In this document: positions 55,935 through 64,000 of the stretch, in pieces
Layout of the letters: each line of letters starts with the position of its first letter
How positions within the stretch are numbered: position 1 is the stretch's first letter
NCBI GenBank assembly: GCA_963678705.1
Contig: OY783203.1
Coordinates: 25,774,535-25,838,534 of the forward strand
Reading direction: 5' to 3'
DNA length: 64,000 bases
Source of the DNA: Panorpa germanica
Lineage: Eukaryota; Arthropoda; Insecta; Mecoptera; Panorpidae
The notes under the pieces: generated by a model
Told to the model about the DNA's origin: nothing
The model's input: only the letters and a program-made list of their open reading frames with translations
Databases searched by the model: none
Program-made: the position numbers and the translations under genes

Positions 55935-58512
55935 ATGAATAACGTGGTAACAATAGCTGTCTGGAATGCAAACGGATTACAGGGACGCATTCATGAACTA
56001 GAGCTATTCATGCGCTTACAGAAAATTGATATATGCCTTGTGTCGGAAACACGTTTTACATGAGAGTCGCAAATTAAGCATAATAACTTTAACATATACA
56101 AGTCAAATCATCCGGAAAATAAAGCAAAGGGTAGAACCGCCATAATAATTCATGGAAGTATCAAACATAACGCTCAAGTAAACATTGAAACAGAGGCAAT
56201 GAAAGTGACAAGAGTGTCAGTGCATATACAAAACCAAAGGTACAAAATATCAGCCATATATTGTCCACCGATATATAACTTAAAAAAAGAAAACTACGCA
56301 AACCTGTTCAAAACATTAGGCAACAAATTTATTATTGGTGGAGATCTCAACGCCAAAAATACTTTTTGGAGCTCTCGATTAACAACGGCCTAAGAAATAG
56401 AGCTCTACCAGGCTGGATGCGAACAAAAGTACGACTTTTTATCCACAGGAATGCCGACGTACTGGCCAACAGATTGTGATAAAATTCCAGACCTGATTGA
56501 CTCCTTTATTACTAAAGTGTAGTGATAAAACAATATCTTCGGATCACTCTTCGATTATACTCACCATTAGCAGCTGAATAATAATAAAAACTGCACCACC
56601 AAGCCTTTATAATAATAGAACCGACTGGGAAAGATATCGTGAAAATCTTCAGCAAAGAATAAACCTACGAACACCACGACATCGACATCGACTTTTTAGT
56701 GAAAGAAATCCAAAACTCAGCGTGGAGAAATACTCCAGTAGTGAAAAGTAGAGATAAGAGAAGTTGTAAGTAAAAAGCGGAGAGCTAGAAAGATATGGCA
56801 AATGACTAGAGCACCACAGTACAAAACCACACTAAATTCATTAACAAACAAGTTAAAGGAGCTGCTGAAGGAATTCAAGAATGATAACTTTAGTTGGTAC
56901 CTGAGCGGACTCTCTGCAGAAAAAGACACAGAGTACTCACTGTGGAAAGCAGCAAAAGCAATAAAGAGACCGAAGAATCAGAACCCACCTATCAAAAAAG
57001 AAGACGGATCTTGGATGGTTAATAAAGTCGACTTATTCGCTGATCACTTAGAAAAGACATTTAAACCGTATCCACGACAGACTACTGAAGAAGAAATCAT
57101 ATGCAGCAGAAGATTGGACAACCATAAAAATCTTCCAGTCACTCTTAAAGAACTGAAGAATTTAATAGAGAGCGACTTGAACGCTAAAAAGGCAACAGGA
57201 TTTGATCTTATAGCAGGTAAAGTAATAAATAAACTACCTGATGTAGCCCTGAGAAAGCTCCTATACCACTACAATACAGCTATCAGACTACTACACATTC
57301 CTAGTCAATGGAAAGTAGCTGAAGTGATAATGTTACCTAAACCCGGTAAACCCCCAAATGAGGTTACAAGCTATCGACCAATCTCATTATTACCAGTCAT
57401 CTCAAAAATATTTGAGAAACTATTGCTGAACCCAATAATATCTAAAAGAAAACTAATCCCTGACCATCAATTCGGATTCAGAAGTAAACACACGACCATA
57501 GAACAAGTTCATCGGATTACCAATATTATTGAAAAAGCACTGGAAACTCAACAACTATGCTCAAGCGTCTTTCTTGATGTGGCACAGGCATTCGATAAGG
57601 TTTGGCATCAAGGATTAGTATACAAAGTGAAAAAACATTTACCTGGTGATTGGTTCCATATTCCTAAATCTTATCTCAAATGTAGACACTTTAGAGTGAA
57701 AAAGGACGATGAGTACTCAGATATGAAACAGATAAAAGCAGGAGTGTCGCAAGGCAGCGTCCTTGGCCCAGTTCTGTACTTATTATATACACGGGATATA
57801 CCACAACCTGAGAACACTACAATAGCCACATTCGCAAACGACACAGCGATAATAATTGTTGGAAAAATGAGTAAGAGGTTACCAGAATACTACAGAATTC
57901 GCTAGACGAGGTTTGCAAATGGACTAAAAAATGGCGAATTAAGCTGAACGAAGCCAAATCCACGCACATCAACTTTACAAATTGAATAACTACTTCTCTC
58001 ACAGTAACTATCAACAGCCAAAAAATACCTTATTTCAACACAGCGAAATACCTTGGCATGACGCTAGACGCGAAACTCAAGTGGAAGGAGCATGTTAAGA
58101 TAAAAAGAGAACAGCTTAATAATAAAATCAGGAAAATGCACTAGCTTTCTAGAGAAAACAATCTCAGCTTACAGTGCAGAACAAACTGTTATTGTATAAA
58201 CAAATACTGAAACCCATATGGACTTATGGTATAAAACTTTGAGGTTGTACAAAGAAAACAAATTTAACAAAAATCCAAACTTTCCAAAACAAAGTACTAC
58301 GGAGCATTACAAATGCGGCCTGGTACGTACGGAATGATACTTTACACCGTGATCTAAAGATGCCCACTGTAGACGAAGAAGTCAGGAAGCAAGCAAGCAA
58401 ACATCTATTGCGACTGCAGAACCACCAGAATGAAGAAATTCTGCAGCTGCTTAATAACAGAGAGAATCTGCGCAGATTGAAGAGGACCAAGCCGGAAGAC
58501 TTGACCCTGTGA
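55935..58512 (+). pseudogene. LINE A copy 2 ORF2, broken; RT active site FAND
   Basis: The endonuclease part matches copy 1, with the same TGA after CLVSETRFT and a stop after WSSRLTTA. An uninterrupted 367-codon stretch (56,802-57,905) holds the RT domain: KKATGFDLIAGKVINKLP, EVTSYRPISLLPVISKIFEK, HQFGFRSKHTTIEQVH, FLDVAQAFDKVWHQ, AGVSQGSVLGPVLY. The catalytic FADD reads FAND (57,832-57,843 region), replacing the first Asp, so it should be inactive. The tail region has WKEHVKIKREQLNNKIRKMH, then RLKRTKPEDLTL and a stop. Confidence 0.88.
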
Positions 58513-58676
58513 TTCTGCTACTACAAACCGCACAAGTGTTTTTTTTCTTTTTTGTAATGTTTAAAATTTTGAAATTAGTCAATGGACTAGAACTGAACTA
58601 TTATAGTTAACTTTATATATATAAATTACTAGAAAAGCCATGCTTGGTTGTAATATTTTTTGTAAATAAAAAAAAA

Positions 58677-59613
58677 GTACCGCAAGCTGACCATGTGAGG
58701 TACCTGGGAATACACTTAGACAGGACGCTTACTTAGAACACTACAAACAATTTTGATCGGAATCCAATTAGATGCGAATCGTATCACTCTGAATGGTGAT
58801 TGGAATCCTATTAGACATTAGTGTGACATTACATGAAGCTTTGGACAGCATGTCTCAACCAGCCAGAACGCTACGTACCCCCTCAGGCAGCCTTAATAAT
58901 ACTTTCCAACCGACGTTTGCCATGGTGCAAATCGTGATTCTACCCAGTACTACCACAGTACTAACATATGTTTTCCCGAACGCTGTTTGACTACTGTCTA
59001 ATCGCTCTCTGATGCGAGATTGCTAAGATACGACAAATTGTTAGTAGGGAAGGAGCATATATTCACAAAGAGAAAGCAGTTAGGCCTACAACTGCGGAAG
59101 ATGTACTGGCTGATAGGACGTAAGTCACAACTGAGCACTGAAAACAAACTCCTGCTTTACAAATCCATGCTTAAACCAGTATGGCATTCAACTATGGGGT
59201 ACTGCATCTACTTCTAATATTGAAATAATCCAACGATTCCAATTTAAAAAGCTAAGAATGCACCATGGTTTGTACCAACTAACATAATATATAGTCATCT
59301 GGATATACCCACAGTTAAAGGAGAAATAGTGCTTAAAATCAATGGCTACAAGGAGAGAATACTTTAACATCCAAACAATATGGCCAGATGTCTCGTCAAC
59401 TGTCAATCAAATAATTTCGTAATACGTAGACTAAAAAAGAAAGTAGCTTAAGACCTATTAACCAACTAATCAGAATCTAGGATCTATTGAAATTGAGGGA
59501 TAAGTCGTTAAGCATATCCCGCGCAAGACACCTTAATATTTTTACATACCTATCACTGAATGTCCTCTAAACAGGACAGATTATAATAATCTATAGTAAT
59601 CAAATAAAAAAAA
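58677..59613 (+). pseudogene. LINE B 3' end, copy 2, with nested MITE
   Basis: Same arrangement as copy 1: VPQADHVRYLGIHLDRTLT, insertion, then KEHIFTKRKQLGLQLRKMYW, LSTENKLLLYKSMLKPVW, and on to a poly(A) at about 59,613. Offset from copy 1 is 6675 bp. Confidence 0.8.
58739..59049. mobile_element. 311-bp MITE inside LINE B, copy 2
   Basis: Same length and insertion point as 52,064-52,374, so inherited by duplication. One left-end base differs (CACTACAAACAATTT). Confidence 0.85.
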
Positions 59614-59649
59614 GTATCCCTTTTTAGACATTTCCAGATTAAACGTTAT

Positions 59650-59899
59650 AAGATATAAATCCGCACCAAATAGTGACTCTTCTCGGGATGCATGTGGTGC
59701 TGGTGTATCTCGTGTGGATTGGTATCGCTCTAAATCTGACAATTTTGCTTGTTCAACATTGATCAAAATGGGCCTTGTCGCTAAAAATGATTTTATGGCG
59801 AAATTTATGGCAACTTCTAAATGCTACAGAACCCAATCAGCAAAATACGGCATTTACATTAAATTCCTGGTAGAGTTGAATTTTAAATGTGTCACAGAA
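59650..59899 (+). repeat. T segment, copy 2
   Basis: Matches 40,190-40,459 and 52,975-53,229. One frame reads VDWYRSKSDNFACSTLIKMG, then NDFMAKFMATSKCYRTQSAK. The inverse copy at 24,421-24,620 keeps KMGLVSK and NQNTRR in the corresponding frame. It may be a scrap of transposon coding sequence. Confidence 0.7.
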
Positions 59900-61140
59900 A
59901 GGCCAAATTCTTGTGAACTACGAGAAATTGATTGCATTTTGTTTTCCCGTACACTCTCATGCACAGCAACGATCTTTTCAACAGATCTTGTGTTTTGTGA
60001 CGTTGTGGTGTTGACTGATAATTTATTAAATCGGTAGACTCAATTTTGGTTCTGGTGAGAGTAGGACGCTCGTCTTGCTCGGAACGTTTATCGAACGGAG
60101 CACAAGCTTTGATAAAAAAATTTGGTGATTTGCACACGGTATTCAACGCCGTGGTGATTTGCCGTAGAATACAAAACAAATGACAACAAATTTGAAAAAT
60201 ATCGCTTTAAAAACATAGTTGCTATAACCTAACAAATTTTGATCGACCTGATTCATTCTAAGGTAAATAATTTCATTAAATAAATGTTAAAAATTGTGGA
60301 ATGGTGTAGTCTGAAAATAAACTGTTGTCGATTGTTTAGTAAATATTGGTTATTGTTCTTCTTTGATGAGGATTAGGAAGTAAATACGAAATATTTCTAG
60401 AGACAATAAAAACAAGGTTTATGAATATGTAATTAATTTAAATAGAAATTAGTTCTAGTTGGGGTATGAATAAAATATACGTTTGTAATTAATCTGAATA
60501 ACTAGTAAATAATTAGTTTTGACAGCCTTGAGATTTAGGTTAAATTGAAGTTTGGGAGGAAGAATTGTCATCGTATTGAATTGAATCAAGAGAAGGAATT
60601 TACTATTATACTTAAACAGTATGTACTTTTTAAAATTATTACGTTTACTATTTTGATTAAAAACAAGATAGATAAATTACCAAAAAAAAAGTATGCCAAG
60701 CGGTTTTTGAACCAGGTCTTAGTTTCTATAAAACTATATTACATATTGATAAACCTTAAAGACGTACTTCGAGAAATATTACTCAAATTGTAATCACGCA
60801 TATTCGACATTACTATGATACGAAAAAATGTTTCTAGGTACTTAGCTGTTACAAGGATTTAAGAATAATCACCCAAAGAACAATTTACTATCTCAAGCCC
60901 TGCCAACCAGCATAGCCATTCTATACGAGAATAAGTAATACGTAAAACAGTGTAAGTATTTACAGTCTTGTTTATTTTGTTATTTCGCAGTTTTGTGGCC
61001 ACTAATATATAGCATTTTAAATAATAAATTCCTTTTTGGCCAGTAGTATAATCATAAAACTATTAAACTTGACCATTTTACGAATTATGAAATCTTAGGA
61101 AGTCCTTATTAAGAATTAAATGTAAATAAATTATCATGTC
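59900..61140 (+). repeat. S block, copy 3
   Basis: The first ~900 bp differ from copy 0 at several percent of positions plus indels. From about 60,806 onward I see no differences from 41,356 onward. Like copy 0, it joins LINE B directly at CATGTCAATGTACC. Confidence 0.8.
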
Positions 61141-61795
61141 AATGTACCACAAGCTGACCATGTGAGGTTAAGTGGTACCTCACATGGTTAGAATACACTT
61201 AGACAGGAGGCTTACTTAGAAGGAGCATATATTCACAAAGAGAAAGCAGTTAGGCTTTCAACTGTGGAAGATGTACTGGCTGATAGAACGTAAGTCACAA
61301 CTGAGCACTGAAAACCAACTCCTGCTTTATAAATCCATGCTTAAACCAGTATGGCATTTAACTATGGGTTACTGCATCTACTTCTAATATTGAAAGTATC
61401 CAAAGATTCTAATTTAAAATGGTAAGGATTGTCACGAATGAACCATGGTTTGTACCAAATAACATAATATAAAGGGATCTGGATATACCCACAGTTAAAG
61501 GAGAAATAGTGCTTAGAATCAAAGGCTACAAGGAGAGAATACTTGAACATCCAAACAATTTGGCTAGCAGTCTCGTCAGCTGTCAGTCAAATAATTTCGT
61601 AATACACAGACTAAAAAAGAAAGTACCTCAGGACCTATTAACCAACTAATCAGAATCTAGGATCTATTGAAATTGAGGAATGAGTTGTTGGGCACATCTC
61701 ACGCAAGACACTTTATTATTTTTACATACCTATCACTGAATGTCTTCTAAACAGGACAGATTGTAATAATCTATAGGCATTTAGGCATTTTCAGA
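61141..61795 (+). pseudogene. LINE B 3' end, copy 3
   Basis: Identical by eye to 41,691-42,345, including the 12-bp fold-back (61,157-61,188), at a constant offset of 19,450 bp. Confidence 0.85.
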
Positions 61796-62220
61796 TTAAT
61801 CGTTACTAGGTTTTCATATTTTGTTTTAGCGTGCGCATCTATTTTATGATTTACGTAAATGATGTTCCTTAATTGCTGTTTTAGCATTCAAATACGCTGA
61901 ATAAAATAATATTTATTTATACTTCATATTTATTTATAAATCATGGTTACTTATTGATGGATACACACAAACAGCGTGTTCATACATCTGCTTAAAATAC
62001 AATTTTTCATAAAAATACCAAATAAATATATAATGGGATTTGGGTTGTGTGTGTAACCAGAAAATACGAGTATATTACTTTTGCCCACACATCTAAACTT
62101 CCAAACGCCCGGATTGAATGAATAGCGATCCAAATTTTGAAGAAAACATTTTTCTTAATCTTCTTATCGACTATGTATTCCTTTTACGCGTCTCCTTAGA
62201 ATGATCCTGACAATAGAAAT
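61796..62220 (+). repeat. spacer, second copy
   Basis: Identical by eye to 42,346-42,770. Confidence 0.85.
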
Positions 62221-64000
62221 TCCAAATTCTTGTGAACCACGAGAAATTGATTGCCTTTGGTTTTCCCGTACACTCTCATGCACAGCAGCGATCTTCTAAG
62301 CAGATCTTGCGTTTTGGTGACGTAGCGGTGTTGACTGATTATTTATTAAATCGGTAGACTCAATTTTGGTTCTGGCGAGAGTAGAATAAAACGCTCGTCT
62401 TGCGCGGATCGTTTCTCGAACGAAGCACATGCTTTGATAATTTTTTTTAGTGATTTGCACACGTTATTCAACGCCATGGTGATTTGCCGTAGAATACAAA
62501 ACAAATGACAACAAATTTGACAGATATCCCTTTAAAACATGGTTGCTATAACCTAACTAATTTTGAACGTCCTTATTAATGTGTCATTCTAAGGTAAATA
62601 ATTTCATTAAATAAAAGTTAAAAATTGTTGAATGGTGTGGTCCGAAAATAATGTATTGTGGGTTGTTTAGTAAATGTTGGTTAATGTTCTTCTTGGATGA
62701 GGATTAGGAAGTAAATACGAAATACTTCTAGACACAATAAAAACAAGGTTTATGAATATGTAATTAATTGAAATAGAAATTAGTTCTAGCTAAGGTATGA
62801 ATAAAATATACGTTTGTAATTAATCTGAATAACTAGTAAATAATTAGTTTTGACAGCCTTGAGATTTAGGTTAAATTGAAGTTTGGGAGGAAGAATTGTC
62901 ATCGTATTGAATTGAATCAAGAGAAGGAATTTACTTTTATACTTAAACAGTATGTACTTTTTAAAATTATTACGTTTACTATTTTGATTAAAAACAAGAT
63001 AGATAAATTACCAAAAAATTAGTTTGCCAATGGGTTTTTGAACCAGGTCTTAGTTTCTATAAAACTATATTACATATTGATAAACCTTAAAGACGTACTT
63101 CGAGAAATATTACTCAAATTGTATTCACGCATATTTGACATTACTATGATACGAAAAAATGTTTCTAGGTACTTAGCTGTTACAAGGATTTAAGAATAAT
63201 CACCCAAAGAACAATTTACTATCTCAAGCCCTGCCAACCAGCATAGCCATACTATACGAGAATAAGTAATACGTAAAACAGTGTAAGTATTTACAGTCTT
63301 GTTCGTTTTGTTATTTCGCAGTTTTGTGGCCACGAGATTTTTGACGCTGTACGGGTATACGTCAACGGTAGAGTGTCAATTTAAAAGGAATATTGTAGGA
63401 CGTAGGTAGATCTGATGAACACAACACCCGTTAAACACGATTCGTGTATTAAAGGTTAGTCTAACATAACAAATGTTATCTGTTACGTAACAATATTACC
63501 TAAAATGCAATCTTTTGTGACCTGTTATATAACATTTTGAATAATAAATTCCTTTTCCCAGTAGTATAATCATAAAACTATTAAACTTGACCATTTTACG
63601 AAGTATGTAATCTTAGGAAGTCCTTATTAAGGATTAAATGTTAATAAAGTATCATGTCAATGTACCGCCAATAATTCTCTCCAAAGAAAAATAATATTAT
63701 AAAATCAACCGCACAAAAGTGCTAATAACAAGTGGTATCAATAGACGCAAGAATTAATTCTACATCTACTGACAGTACTTATTCTCCTTAAGTACTTAAA
63801 ACATAAGAGATATAGTGCAATTAGTGTGGAGTAGTGTACTAGTGTAGTAAAATTGCAATATTGTCTATTGTTTTTTTTTTTTGCCAAAATATCCATTGTA
63901 TTGTGCAACAATAGATTATATTGTAATTACTTAAATTGTGTTCACCAGTAATAGGAATCATGTTACTAGTGAAATGTAAATACTTTAATTTTAAATTAAT
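62221..64000 (+). repeat. S block, copy 4, cut by the window end
   Basis: Identical by eye to 42,771-44,550, including the 12-T run before GCCAAAATATCC. The window ends about 140 bp before the expected LINE A gag start. Confidence 0.9.

Larger units (their letters stand above)
55091..58676 (+). mobile_element. LINE A copy 2 (Jockey clade), uninterrupted
   Basis: ORF1 is followed by ORF2 and a poly(A) ending at about 58,676, directly abutting LINE B copy 2. It carries the same old frameshift in ORF1 and the same stop in the endonuclease as copy 1. The two are therefore better explained by segmental duplication than by two separate retrotransposition events. Confidence 0.9.

Noticed and set aside
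1..64000. CRISPR arrays, rRNA, tRNA and bacterial regulatory elements
   Set aside because: None seen. Splice signals, LINEs and THAP/P elements show this is animal nuclear DNA. I did not run a tRNA covariance search.

Overview
This is AT-rich, intron-containing eukaryotic DNA. The transposon set (mariner, P elements with a THAP domain, piggyBac, Jockey-clade LINEs, many short inverted-repeat elements) points to an insect. I cannot resolve the order from sequence alone. There is no bacterial or operon logic here. The window is mostly a transposon graveyard with one striking host-type gene.

Layout. 0-9.7 kb: a repeat copy (R1), a 434-bp inverted-repeat element, a near-intact mariner with one nonsense codon and a 30-bp deletion, a dead P-like element, a broken two-exon gene for an acidic Ser-rich protein ending in a 49-bp-arm hairpin, and a piggyBac zinc-finger remnant. 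9.7-26 kb: microsatellites, dispersed repeats, two copies of a CAGGGTGTCCC fold-back element, a second R1 copy, and a decayed reading frame.

26.2-30.5 kb (minus strand): a single-exon 1445-residue gene. Its first ~130 residues contain an Eaf6/MEAF6-like domain (histone acetyltransferase complex subunit). The rest is about 100 repeats of a basic 12-residue Ser/Pro unit. Part of the repeat array is organised as an 801-bp higher-order repeat that keeps frame. I consider this the most novel object in the window.

30.5-40 kb: noncoding sequence with degraded transposons. 40-64 kb: a tandem array built from a repeated non-coding block (S), a nearly full-length Jockey-type LINE (A) and the 3' end of a second Jockey LINE (B). 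One LINE A copy is interrupted by an apparently intact 3720-bp P element with a THAP-domain transposase, a 7-bp target duplication and an exact empty site in the neighbouring copy. The last 3.2 kb of the window appears identical to 41.36-44.55 kb, so a larger 19.45-kb tandem duplication (or an assembly duplication) runs off the end.

Most genes here are independent selfish elements and do not work together. Only the Eaf6-repeat gene looks like a candidate host function, probably in chromatin.
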